Of a stretch of DNA of 64,000 nt, positions 39,022-49,593 are shown piece by piece (position 1 is the stretch's first letter; every line of letters starts with the position of its first letter). Under the pieces are notes generated by a model. The model was not told the origin of the DNA, ran no database searches, and saw only the letters and a program-made list of their open reading frames with translations. This DNA is from Mesostigma viride (Eukaryota; Streptophyta; Mesostigmatophyceae; Mesostigmatales; Mesostigmataceae). The stretch is taken from positions 3,539,853-3,603,852 of the forward strand of contig RPFO01000246.1 in assembly GCA_009746045.1 (NCBI GenBank). Direction: 5' to 3'. The translations under genes and the position numbers were made by a program.

Positions 39022-39482
39022 ATGTATATAGCTAGGTTACACGGCAGGTTACACGGCGGACCGGGCGGAGCGGGCCAAGCTCCTGGCCTACGGCGACGTC
39101 GGGCACCATCGTGTGGTGCCCTTTGTCCTGGAGGAGTTTGGGGCCATGGGGCCCCTGACCTCCGCCTTCTTCAAGGAGTGTTGCCGGCTCCGGGAGGACC
39201 GGCTGGACCTGGAGGGCCAGCGGGCCCCATGGTCGGCGCGGACCTGGACGTCATATTGGCGTCAGCGCTTGTCGGTGGCGCTGCCTCGGGCCATGGCTGA
39301 CATCATGCTCCGCCGTACGCGGGCTGATTTTGCGGTGCAGCAGGGCTATTAGGTTCCTCCCGTTAGGCGTTTCCATTGGTCTTATCGTAGTATAGAGCTT
39401 TGACATGGCTCTGTATATAGGTTTATAGCTGGGCGTTTGCTTTGGTTTGAGTGATTTCACTCTGCTGTAAGTAATTATACTT
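39022..39482 (+). pseudogene. LINE family D, 3' fragment
   Basis: Encodes the end of the endonuclease domain (FVLEEFGAMGPLTSAFF...RRTRADFAVQQGY, stop at 39350-39352) and the family D 3' UTR ending TGTAAGTAATTATACTTTT. 5'-truncated inside a GTTACACGGCGGACC block. Confidence 0.85.
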
Positions 39483-39803
39483 TTCACTCGGCCGGCCTTG
39501 TTGCGCAGGCCCACGGGCGCTTGACTACGGCGGTCACGTACGCAGCGCAAGCCGCCCGCCTGCGCGTTGACTTCGGGGCTCCTGTCACCGTGCACGCCGG
39601 CGACCTGGTTCTGTACGATGCGGGGGGGGGACGTGTTCTTGAGCTGAGCGCGGGTGCGGCCGTGCCCGCCATGCATCTTGCACGATGTGCTCGAGCTATA
39701 ATTCAATGCGGGCATCCCCCATGCATGGCTGGCACCCTGCTGGTCCGCGCCGCCGTCTTCTCTCCGCCGATGAGATCGCCCGACTGCCGAGCTGGGAGCT
39801 GGG

Positions 39804-40211
39804 GTGGGACGCGGCGCCCGCCCACTATGTACGGGCCGGCCCACTTGGTGGATGTCTGACACTGCCAGCGGCCCCTCCTGCCCCATCTGCTTGGACCTGC
39901 CTCGCCCTGGTGACGGTCTCTGCCGCCTCCCTGCTTGCGGCCACGTCTTCCATCAAGCTTGCATCGCCACGAGCTTGCACGCGACCTCCGCCACCTGCCC
40001 CCTTTGCCGGGCCGCGGTCCTTTCCCCCTTGCCTCCTGGCGTTCTCCCGCATGGGGCCCTCGCCCGTGTCCGTGCGCCGCCATGCATGCAGTCCCACGCG
40101 CCTGCCCCGACACCTGCCTCCCCTGTGCGTGGTCGTGGGTCGCGCGCCGGCTTCAAGGCTGCATGCCTCCTCCAGCGCCCCCCTCCCGGCCGTGGGGGCC
40201 GCCCCAGTTAA
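39804..40211 (+). pseudogene. RING-H2 finger reading frame, probable N-terminal part of the LINE B polyprotein
   Basis: The frame contains CPICLDLPRPGDGLCRLPAC directly followed by GHVFHQACIATSL and a CPLC pair, a textbook RING-H2 (C-x2-C...C-x-H-x2-H-x2-C...C-x2-C), starting near 39866. RING fingers usually bind E2 enzymes. Frame upstream (VHAGDLVLYDAGGGRVLELS) is unassigned. Stops after it come from two TGCATG insertions (near 40083 and 40160). Without them the frame continues through a Pro-rich linker to PQL at 40208 and, past the 0.72-kb insertion, to TVPAPVLSSAATSPAG. It could instead be a separate host gene. Confidence 0.6.
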
Positions 40212-40930
40212 CGCCAAGCGCATTGGCGTGTTCGATCCTGATTCGGCATATCTCTGCGATTCCAGCGGCACCGGAACGAGTTCATTCCGACAAGGATATC
40301 AAGAAAGTTATGGTGTTCCGACTTCCCGGTCGCGCGCGAGCGCGAGCCGGCTGTTCTTCTAAGTCGTGCGTGAATATGTGCCGACGACATATGGGGTCGA
40401 CAGTAGTTCCTGGGCTGACAGGAATTAGGTGCTGAACCTATACGACGGTATTGGATTAATACGTCGTACGCAGGAAATAGGAACCTTAACCTGTGGTCTG
40501 TTGGTACCGCAGGCTTAGTCCTGGACTTTAGGTGCAGACGCAATAATCACTGTGGTCTGTGCTCGATCTGTGGTCACTGTGCCTGTATGGCAGACCTACT
40601 GTATAGGATCTGGGCGATGTACAGGTTGTGAATACTGTACCGGGAGTGTTAATACTGAGCAGGCCAAGGTTCCGAGGCTGCTCAGGCCTATAGCAAAGCA
40701 CAGTGCACAAGTATATAAAGAATAGGCCAGTGCCAATTGGGCATCTCTTGCGAGCCCGCCTCACGTGTGTTGCCTTGCATGACTTGGCAAACTCGTGGAC
40801 ATCTAAGCCTCAAGCATCTGAGTGCTGTAACATTATCCAATTTTAACAAAGCTCCGTTCCAACCACATTCGAATGGATCACACATTGCTGCATTGCAACC
40901 ATATCCTTATACATTGCGTTTAAAAACGTT
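40212..40930. other. 0.72-kb TTAA-flanked insertion-like segment in LINE B
   Basis: Both edges read GTTAAC (40206-40211 and 40927-40932). The segment is lower in GC than its flanks and includes GTATATAAAG near 40711. Joining the flanks at TTAA keeps a frame open across the join. Ends show only weak inverted similarity (GTTAACG...CGCATTG versus GTTAACG...CGCAATG). A TTAA target would fit a piggyBac-type element, but no transposase is present. Confidence 0.4.
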
Positions 40931-41089
40931 AACTGTCCCCGCGCCGGTCTTGTCCTCGGCTGCCACGAGCCCTGCTGGCCGCCCGGCGGCCGGCCCCGCC
41001 CTGGGTTCCGCTGCAGCTGTAGTTCCTCTGGCTGAGGGTGCTCCCGACCCCTCCCCCTCTCGACCCGGGGCGGCCCAACCGGGTGGGCG

Positions 41090-41326
41090 CGTGCACCCCC
41101 TCAGATGGCTTCCATTATTGCCAAGTCGACGGTCCCCTTGATGGCCCGTGTGCATGGCGCGCGCCTGCCCAACTGGAAATATTCGTTGCTGGTGCACATT
41201 CGGGCTTCCCACCCCCACATCACGGAGGCAGCCATGCGCGCCATGGACTGCTACCGCTGCCCGGCAGCCCATTGCCATGCAGCGGATTTTTTCGATCCAC
41301 GGCCGGCGGTACCAGCATGAGCGGCA
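41090..41326 (+). pseudogene. Cys/His zinc fingers of LINE B (frames broken by 4-bp insertions)
   Basis: Finger 1 starts GFHYCQVDGPLDGPC and ends SLLVHIRASH after removal of CATG at about 41153. Finger 2, YRCPAAHC...RRYQHERQC, becomes a C-x4-C-x12-H-x3-C finger after removal of ATGC near 41275. These fingers would bind the target DNA or the element RNA, as in R2-like LINEs. Confidence 0.6.
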
Positions 41327-43585
41327 GTGCCGCCGCCAAACCCCCCAGAACGGCCTCAGCCCGGCGGCCCGGCGGCCGCACCGGCCTCCCGGTCCGGGGC
41401 GGCCCCTCGGTCGGCCCCCGCCCCTCCACCGGCATCGCAGGGTACGAGCGATCCGGGGGACCTCTCGGCAGGCTGGGCATTCCTGGCCACGCTCCCTTTT
41501 GCCGCCTGTGCGCGCAACCCTTGCATGACGCTCCCGGACGTCCCTCACCGCGCCCGGAGCTTGTTTACGCGCTGCGCCTTGCTTTCCCTGGCCCGGATGC
41601 ATAGTCACCCTCTCGACGAACTCGGCCACAAGCTGTTTCTCGTCACCCCCCGGCTCCTCTTAGCGCCGTTGGAGCGGGGCGTGCGTGGCGTACAGGGTGC
41701 GGTCATCGCTCGCTGCCGGCGGTTCCTCCTCGGGGATTGGGAAGGGCTGTGGGCGCTGCAGCCTCCGGCCTCCACCCGGGTGTCGGGGGCCGCCTCCTTT
41801 GCCCGGGTGGAAGCTGACGTCATGCGGTTGGTGAAGGTAGGTGAATTGAGCCGGGCCATGCAAAAGCTTGAACTGACCGCGTTGGCTCCCTCCACTCCCC
41901 CGACCCTGCAGGCTTTGCGCGACCTTCACCCCGACGAACCGGCCTTTGCGGTGCCCGCCCCGGCCACCCCCCCGCCCCCGCCTATTGTCCTGGACCTGGA
42001 CATCTTCACGGCTGTGCTGAAGGATCTGCCGAACGCCTCCTCCACCGGCCCCTCAGGCTGGCGCTACGAGCACCTCTCCGTGATGGCGGGCCATGGCGGG
42101 GCGACCGCACTCTTTGAGGCTGCCGCCGACTTGGCCGCGGGGTCCCTGGCCCCCGCGGCGCGCCCTTGGCTGGCTGGGGCACGCCTCATTGCCCTCCTGA
42201 AAGACGACGTCCCCCCGCCTGCTGGCCGCGTTCGTCCCATTGCTTGCGGCGAGGTCCTACGCAAGCTGGTGAGTAAGGTCATTTGTCGCCAAAAGGCCCC
42301 CGAGTTTCGCGCCTACTTCTGCCCCAACCGGAGTGATACTGAGGAGTCCGTCGCGGCCCAGCTTGGCGTCGCCACCAAAGGGGGCAGCGACATCATCGTG
42401 CACACAGTTCAGGCCTACCTCGAGACGCATCCGACCCATGTGGCGCTGAAGGTGGATTGCCACAATGCGTTCAATGCTGTCACCAAGGCTAGCATCTTTG
42501 AGGCCGTCGGCGAGGCGTTCCCTGACCTTCTTGCGTGGACAGCAGCCTGCTACGGCGAACCCACTCAACTCTCCTTCCTCATGGAGGATGGGACGTTCGC
42601 CGACATCGCTTCCCGCACGGGAACCCAGCAAGGTGACCCCCTCGGCCCCTTTTACCTGTCTGCCCCGCTGCACAAGGCTCTCCAAGGTGTCCACGCTGCG
42701 CACCCGGATGTCGTGCTCCTCGCCTATATGGACGATATCCATGCCCTTGGCCCGGCCGACGCTGTGGTTGCCGCCCTGGCTGCCCTTGAAGTGGCCATGG
42801 CGGCCATCAACCTTCGGCTCACCCTCCCCAAGTGTGCAGTCTTTTCGCCCCAGGGGGACTGCTCTGGCTTCCCCGCGGCTATCCCGGGGGCATTGGCGCG
42901 GGCGCGTGGTTTCTCGTGCCTGGGCGTCCCTGTGGGTGACCCTGACTACGTCGAAGAGGAGCTCCGGGCCACCGTGGAACAGCGCACCCATGTCCTCGAG
43001 ACTTGGGCGCGCCTCAAGGACCCCCAGACCAAAGGGCTCCTCCTGTGGTTTTGCGCCCACCCGCGGGTGGTTCACTGGCTCCGTGGCGCTCCCCCCCACT
43101 TGGTGCGGCTTGCCGCGGAAGGCCATGACGAGCGCATTCAGGCCGCCTTGCAGGTGCTCCTCCCCGGCCCTAGCCTGCCAGCTCACTCCATGCGCTTGGC
43201 CACCCTCCCCTGCCGCATGGGCGGGTGTGGGCTCACCCGCGCCGCCCGCCTCGCCCCCGCCGCCTTCCTTGGCTCTGTTGCTCAGGCCTGGGCGGAGATC
43301 CGCCGGTTGGTCCCCAGCGCCGTCAGCGCCATTCCCGACTTGGTCACCCCATCCCCCTTCCCCTTTGTGCAGGCTGTGCAGGATTCTTACCTCGGGATCC
43401 AGCAGGCTTGCGACCTCGTCCGCCCCGCTCAGGCCGTCCACCGTCGCCTGCCCCGGGGCACGCCCGGCGTGTCCACTGTCGTCAGTCCTAGTGTCTTCCC
43501 TGCCTGCGTTCATGAAAAACAACAAAAGACCTACGCGGGTATACTACACTGTGCCGACTGGATGGGGGTCTGCATGCGAGCTTGA
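41327..43585 (+). pseudogene. LINE B reverse transcriptase, 752-codon open frame
   Basis: After a Pro/Ala-rich linker and an alpha-helical stretch, the RT fold appears: SSTGPSGWRYEHL (42035-42075), RPIACGEVLRKLVSK, ALKVDCHNAFNAV with the first catalytic Asp (42443-42480), GTQQGDPLGPFYLSAPLHKA (42619-42680) and VVLLAYMDDIHAL with the YMDD active site (42709-42750). The thumb has LGVPVGDPDYVEE and TKGLLLWFCAHPRVVHWLRG. Reverse transcription would occur at nicked chromosomal DNA (target-primed). The frame has no internal stop but lacks an ATG at its start and is closed at 43583 by a CATG insertion plus a 5-bp deletion relative to copy C. The next frame supplies the rest of the protein. Confidence 0.85.
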
Positions 43586-44379
43586 ACGATCAGGGGAAGG
43601 CTTGGCTTCACTCCGTTTCCCTTGAGGGGAGCGTGGGGTCCGCATTCCTGCGCGCCCTCCCCATGAGCCCTTTGTTCACACTGGTTCCGGCCCTTTACGC
43701 CATCGCTCTCCGCCACCAGCTCTTTGCCCCGCAACCTCTCATCACGGCGGGTGCGTCCTGCGGCAGCTGCGGGCTTGCTCTGGATACTACTGGGACGCAC
43801 TACATCGCGTGCATGGGTGGCCAGCAGAACCAGAACTGGTTCCTCTATCTCCATACCGCTCTCCTCCGGGTGGTGTGTGCCATGGTTCGGTCGGTCTTTC
43901 CCCACTCCACCATCAAGTGCGAGGACGCGGATGGGGCCGCCCTCTACTCACCCAACCACCGCCCCGACATTACCGTGCTTGACTACGACGGGCAGGGTTG
44001 CCACCTGCTCATCGATGTCTCCGTGGCTCGGCCGCTTTCCGGTCGCCACATCCTCCGGGCGGCTGTGGATGCCGGCGCTGCTGCCGCTGTGGCTGAGCGC
44101 GACAAGTTTGCCTCCTACGGCAATGTGGGGCCCCACCGGGTCATCCCCTTTGTCCTTGAGGAGTTCGGGGCCATGGGCCCCAAGACAGCGGAGTTTTTCC
44201 ACGAGTGCTGCCAGCGCCGTGAAGACCGCCTCGACCTCGAGGGTCAGACCGCCCCGTGGTCGGCCCGCACGTGGTCCTCGTATTGGCGGCAGCGTCTGTC
44301 ACTCGCCCTCACTCGCACCGTGGCTGATGTGTTATTCCGCCGCACCCGGGCCGACTTTGTCGCGACCCATGCGGTCTAG
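43582..44379 (+). pseudogene. LINE B C-terminal domain: zinc knuckle and restriction-like endonuclease
   Basis: Continuation of the RT protein in another frame. It carries CGSCGLALDTTGTHYIAC (C-x2-C-x9-H-x3-C knuckle), HRPDITVLDYDGQG, LLIDVSVARP, AERDKFASYG and PFVLEEFGAMGP. The RPD...D...DV...K arrangement matches the PD-(D/E)xK-type endonuclease of RLE LINEs that nicks the target site. Stop TAG at 44377-44379. There is no proper start codon, so this is not an independent gene. Confidence 0.82.
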
Positions 44380-44599
44380 ATCCCTTCCAGGCCTGCATGG
44401 TGGGCCGGCAGCGCTGTTGCTGCGTGTAGTTTTGTGATGTATAGTTAGTTGTACCTTGTGCCGCTGGCGTGATCCTTGGATGTCTGTGTCAGATTACTAT
44501 TAATTTCTTCAGGGTTATTCTCCCAGTTATCGGGTTTTTCCTTATGTTGCATGCCTATCTCACCTCCGTAATCTATCATTCTCAATGAATATATATTAA

Positions 44600-45870
44600 A
44601 AATATAATTACTTACAGCAGAGTGAAATCACTCAAACCAAAGCAAACGCCCAGCTATAAACCTATATACAGAGCCATGTCAAAGCTCTAGATATTCTACG
44701 ATAAGACCAATGGAAACTCCTGACGGGAGGAGCCTAATAGCCCTCCTGCACCGCAAAATCAGCCCGCGTACGGCGGAGCATGATGTCAGCCATGGCCCGA
44801 GTCAGCGCCACCGACAAGCGCTGACGCCAATATGACGTCCAGGTCCGCGCCGACCATGGGGCCCGCTGGCCCTCCCTAGGTCCAGCCGGTCCTCCAGGAG
44901 CCGGCAACACTCCTTGAAGAAGGCGGAGGTCAGGGGCCCCATGGCCCCAAACTCCTCCATGCAGGACAAAGGGCACCACACGATGGTGCCCGACGTCGCC
45001 GTAGGCCAGGAGCTTGGCCCGCTCCGCCCGGTCCGCCGTGTAACCTGCCGTGAGCCGGAGGCCCCAGCCACGTGGCTAAGAGCCAAGGGCCGCGCCACCG
45101 AAATGTCAATAAGCAGATGCCGGCCACCCCCCTCAAAGTCCAGCACTACGATGTCAGGCCGGTGCAGTGGGGGGAATAGAAGGCAGCGCCATCCGCATCC
45201 TCGGACCGGATGTTCGCGTGGGGGAAAACCGACCGAACCATGGCGAGCACCACCGTCAGGAGGACAGTGTGCAAATACAAATACCAATTCTGATTCTGTT
45301 GCAGCCCCCCATCATGCAGGCAAGGTAGTGAGTCCCCGTGGGATCCAGCGGCTGCCCACAGCTACCACAAGGCCGCCCGGCCGGAACAAGAGGCTGCGGG
45401 GCAAATAGCTGGTGCCGGATCGAGCGCCACCGAGTATAGTGGCTGGGAGCTATAAGGCGAATGGGGGGGCCATCCATGGGACACGAAGGTACGCCGAGCC
45501 CACACTCCGCAATGAAAGCGATCGAGAACAGCCATGCATGCACGCACGTCCCTGGGCGTTGAGGTCCGCGAAAAGAGCCATCCAATCAGCCGTGTGCAGA
45601 ATACCCGCGTAGTTTTTCTGGTGTTTATCGATCGTGACGCGAGCAGGGAATGCGGCGGGAGATTGAACGGAGGCGACCGAGGGAGTGCCGCGAGGGAGGC
45701 GGCGCTGCACTAGACTGTGTGTACCGCCTGAGCGGAACGCCGGGATGGGAGAACAGGCCTGCTGGATCTCAGCATAGGCCTCCTGGATGGCGGTGACGAA
45801 GGGCAAAGGGCTGCTGCATGGGGTCCAGGAGGTCAGGCGCTGCCGTTGCCAAGCTGGAGGCAGTATATAT
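44600..45870 (-). pseudogene. LINE family D, minus-strand copy
   Basis: Tail first (AAAAATATAATTACTTACAG), then the endonuclease domain and the end of the RT thumb up to about 45865. It carries an ATGC insertion at 44959-44962 and a 14-bp insertion CACTAGACTGTGTG at 45708-45721, both absent from sister copies. It is tail-to-tail with LINE B. Confidence 0.85.
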
Positions 45871-45984
45871 ATTCAGCTATAGAGCTTTGACATGGCTCTG
45901 TATATAGGTTTATAGCTGGGCGTTTGCTTTGGTTTGAGTGATTTCACTCTGCTGTAAGTAATTATATTTTTAATATATATATTC
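45871..45984 (+). pseudogene. LINE family D, tail-only copy
   Basis: TATAGAGCTTTGACATGGCT to the D tail, about 105 bp, bounded on each side by TATATATATTCAG. Confidence 0.8.
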
Positions 45985-46677
45985 AGCCGCTGGATCCCAC
46001 GGGGACTCACTACCTTGCCTGCATGGGGGGCCAACAGAATCAGAATTGGTATTTGTATTTGCACACTGTCCTCCTGACGGTGCATGGTGCTCGCCATGAT
46101 TCGGTCGGTTTTCCCCCACGCGAACATCCGGTCCGAGGATGCGGATGGCGCTGCCTTCTATTCCCCCAACCACCGGCCTGACATCGTGGTGCTGGACTTT
46201 GAGGGGGGTGGCCGGCATCTGCTTATCGACGTTTCGGTGGCGCGGCCCTTGGCTCTTAGCCACGTGGCTGGGGCCTCCCTCACGGCAGGTTACACGGCGG
46301 ACCGGGCGGAGCGGGCCAAGCTCCTGGCCTACGGCGACGTCGGGCACCATCGTGTGGTGCCCTTTGTCCTGGAGGAGTTTGGGGCCATGGGGCCCCTGAC
46401 CTCCGCCTTCTTCAAGGAGTGTTGCCGGCTCCGGGAGGACCGGCTGGACCTGGAGGGCCAGCGGGCCCCATGGTCGGCGCGGACCTGGACGTCATATTGG
46501 CGTCAGCGCTTGTCGGTGGCGCTGACTCGGGCCATGGCTGACATCATGCTCCGCCGTACGCGGGCTGATTTTGCGGTGCAGCAGGGCTGTTAGGTTCCTC
46601 CCGTTAGGCGTTTCCATTGGTCTTATCGTAGTATAGAGCTTTGACATGGCTCTGTATATATTCAGTATATATTCCCA
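45985..46677 (+). pseudogene. LINE family D, truncated copy
   Basis: Starts inside the zinc knuckle (CCGCTGGATCCCACGGGG) directly after TATATATATTCAG and encodes the full endonuclease domain: HRPDIVVLDFEGGGRHLLID, then VSVARPLALSHVAG, AERAKLLAYG and VPFVLEEFGAMGP, with a stop at 46591-46593. Its tail is cut off by the next insertion at TATATATTCAG. Confidence 0.85.
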
Positions 46678-48446
46678 TGGCTGCAGACCGCGGTGGCCGA
46701 CATCAACCTCCAGTTGACCCTGGCCAAGTGCGCGGTGTACTCGCCCCAAGGTGATTGCTCCGGCTTTCCGCCCCAGCTCTTGGGCCGGGACGAGCGCCTC
46801 CATGGGTTGGATGTCCTCGGCGTTCCGGTCGGCGACCCCGCGTTTGTCATCGATGCTCTGCGGGCCGCCCTCGAGGCACGCACTGAGGTACTGCCCTTGA
46901 TTGCGCGCCTTCATGATTCGCAGACCAAGGGTCTGCTTCTGTGGTTTTGCGCTCACCCTCGCGTCGTTCACTGGCTCCGGGGCGCTCTTCCGGCTCAGGT
47001 CCGGCTGGCCGCCGAGGGCCACGACGAACGCATCCAGTCGGCCTTGGCGCAGCTGGTCCCGGGCCCCGACCTCCCGCCACATGCTATTCGCATTGCCTCC
47101 CTGCCTGCACGGATGGGTGGCTGCGGTCTGACTCGTGCCGCCCGGCTGGCCCCAGCAGCATTTTTGGGCTCCGTCGCTCAGTCGTGGGCGGAAAGCTGCC
47201 GGCTCCTGCCCCTTTTGGCAACGGCAGCGCCTGACCTCCTGGACCCCAGCAGCCCTTTGCCCTTCGTCACCGCCATCCAGGAGGCCTATGCTGAGATCCA
47301 GCAGGCCTGTTCTCCCGTCCGTGCCGCTCAGGCGGTACAGCGCCACCTCCCTCGCGGCACTCCCTCGGTCGCCTCCGTTCAATCTCCCGCCGCATTCCCT
47401 GCTCGCGTCATCGATAAACACCAGAAAACCTACGCGGGTATTCTGCACACGGCTGATTGGATTGCTCTTTTCGCGGACCTCAACGCCCAGGGACGTGCGT
47501 GCGTGGCTGTTCTCGCTTTCCTTGCGGAGTGTGGGCTCGGCGTACCTTCTTCGTGCTCTTCCCATGGCCCCCCCATTCGCCTTGGCTCCCAGCCACTACT
47601 CGGTGGCGCTCCGGCACCAGCTATTTGCCCCGCAGCCTCTTGTTCCGGCCGGGCGGCCTTGTGGTAGCTGTGGGCAGCCGCTGGATCCCACGGGGACTCA
47701 CTACCTTGCCTGCATGGGGGGCCAACAGAATCAGAATTGGTATTTGTATTTGCACACTGTCCTCCTGACGGTGCATGGTGCTCGCCATGATTCGGTCGGT
47801 TTTCCCCCACGCGAACATCCGGTCCGAGGATGCGGATGGCGCTGCCTTCTATTCCCCCAACCACCGGCCTGACATCGTGGTGCTGGACTTTGAGGGGGGT
47901 GGCCGGCATCTGCTTATTGACGTTTCGGTGCATGGCGCGGCCCTTGGCTCTTAGCCACGTGGCTGGGGCCTCCCTCACGGCAGGTTACACGGCGGACTGG
48001 GCGGAGCGGGCCAAGCTCCTGGCCTACGGCGACGTCGGGCACCATCGTGTGGTGCCCTTTGTCCTGCATGGAGGAGTTTGGGGCCATGGGGCCCCTGACC
48101 TCCGCCTTCTTCAAGGAGTGTTGCCGGCTCCGGGAGGACCGGCTGGACCTGGAGGGCCAGCGGGCCCCATGATGGTCGGCGCGGACCTGGACGTCATATT
48201 GGCGTCAGCGCTTGTCGGTGGCGCTGACTCGGGCCATGGCTGACATCATGCTCCGCCGTACGCGGGCTGATTTTGCGGTGCAGCAGGGCTATTAGGTTCC
48301 TCCCGTTAGGCGTTTCCATTGGTCTTATCGTAGTATAGAGCTTTGACATGGCTCTGTATATAGGTTTATAGCTGGGCGTTTGCTTTGGTTTGAGTGATTT
48401 CACTCTGCTGTAAGTAATTATATTTTTAATATATATTCAGTATATA
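46678..48446 (+). pseudogene. LINE family D, longest copy
   Basis: Begins in the RT palm after the active site (VADINLQLTLAKCAVYSPQG). A 324-codon frame (46693-47667) covers the thumb, then the reading shifts to the knuckle and endonuclease. Compared with the copies at 45985 and 48447 it has extra CATG at 47931-47934 and 48067-48070 and extra 3-bp GAT at 48171-48173. It ends with the full D tail at about 48440. Confidence 0.87.
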
Positions 48447-49562
48447 TTCGTGCCGCTCATGCAGGCGGTACAGCGCCACCTCCCTCGCGGCACTCCCTCG
48501 GTCGCCTCCGTTCAATCTCCCGCCGCATTCCCTGCTCGCGTCACCGATAAACACCAGAAAAACTACGCGGGTATTCTGCACACGGCTGATTGGATTGCTC
48601 TTTTCGCGGACCTCAACGCCCAGGGACGTGCGTGCATGGCTGTTCTCGCTTTCCTTGCGGAGTGTGGGCTCGGCGTACCTTCGTGCTCTTCCCATGGCCC
48701 CCCCATTCGCCTTGGCTCCCAGCCATGCACTACTCGGTGGCGCTCCGGCACCAGCTATTTGCCCCGCAGCCTCTTGTTCCGGCCGGGCGGCCTTGTGGTA
48801 GCTGTGGGCAGCCGCTGGATCCCACGGGGACTCACTACCTTGCCTGCATGGGGGGCCAACAGAATCAGAATTGGTATTTGTATTTGCACACTGTCCTCCT
48901 GACGGTGCATGGTGCTCGCCATGATTCGGTCGGTTTTCCCCCACGCGAACATCCGGTCCGAGGATGCGGATGGCGCTGCCTTCTATTCCCCCAACCACCG
49001 GCCTGACATCGTGGTGCTGGACTTTGAGGGGGGTGGCCGGCATCTGCTTATCGACGTTTCGGTGGCGCGGCCCTTGGCTCTTAGCCACGTGGCTGGGGCC
49101 TCCCTCACGGCAGGTTACACGGCGGACCGGGCGGAGCGGGCCAAGCTCCTGGCCTACGGCGACGTCGGGCACCATCGTGTGGTGCCCTTTGTCCTGGAGG
49201 AGTTTGGGGCCATGGGGCCCCTGACCTCCGCCTTCTTCAAGGAGTGTTGCCGGCTCCGGGAGGACCGGCTGGACCTGGAGGGCCAGCGGGCCCCATGGTC
49301 GGCGCGGACCTGGACGTCATATTGGCGTCAGCGCTTGTCGGTGGCGCTGCCTCGGGCCATGGCTGACATCATGCTCCGCCGTATGCGGGCTGATTTTGCG
49401 GTGCAGCAGGGCTATTAGGTTCCTCCCGTTAGGCGTTTCCATTGGTCTTATCGTAGTATAGAGCTTTGACATGGCTCTGTATATAGGTTATAGCTGGGCG
49501 TTTGCTTTGGTTTGAGTGATTTCACTCTGCTGTAAGTAATTATATTATTAATATATATTCAT
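48447..49562 (+). pseudogene. LINE family D, last tandem copy
   Basis: Starts at GTGCCGCTCATGCAGGCGG directly after TATATATTC and keeps the end of the thumb, the knuckle and an unbroken endonuclease frame (48909-49418). An ATGC insertion lies at 48725-48728. Its tail abuts the 3' terminus of a family B LINE (minus) at 49555-49593 and then the ORF1-only retroposon. Confidence 0.87.
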
Positions 49563-49593
49563 TGAGAATGATAAATTATGGAGGTAAGATTGG

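Larger units (their letters stand above)
39483..44600 (+). mobile_element. LINE family B, most complete copy (about 5.1 kb)
   Basis: Begins directly after a family D tail and ends in the family B 3' terminus (TAATCTATCATTCTCAATGA then ATATATATT). Order of domains: unknown N-terminal part, RING-H2 (39866-40020), Pro/Ala-rich linker, two Cys/His fingers (41110-41320), RT (42030-42960), zinc knuckle (43757-43812), restriction-like endonuclease (43955-44200). A segment of about 0.72 kb (40212-40930), flanked by GTTAAC on both sides, looks like a later insertion. Known: RLE-bearing LINEs such as R2 also have N-terminal Cys/His fingers and a C-terminal knuckle plus PD-D endonuclease, but no apurinic-type endonuclease. 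Confidence 0.78.

Noticed and set aside
39503-39880. Upstream LINE B frame as a BAH or SRA-like domain
   Set aside because: GDLVLYDAGGG and ELGWDAAPAHYV are suggestive, but the key conserved positions could not be confirmed by eye and the frame is broken.
44734-45287. Family D endonuclease frames as independent genes
   Set aside because: Each lacks a start codon and is a 5'-truncated LINE remnant. Their conservation reflects recent duplication.
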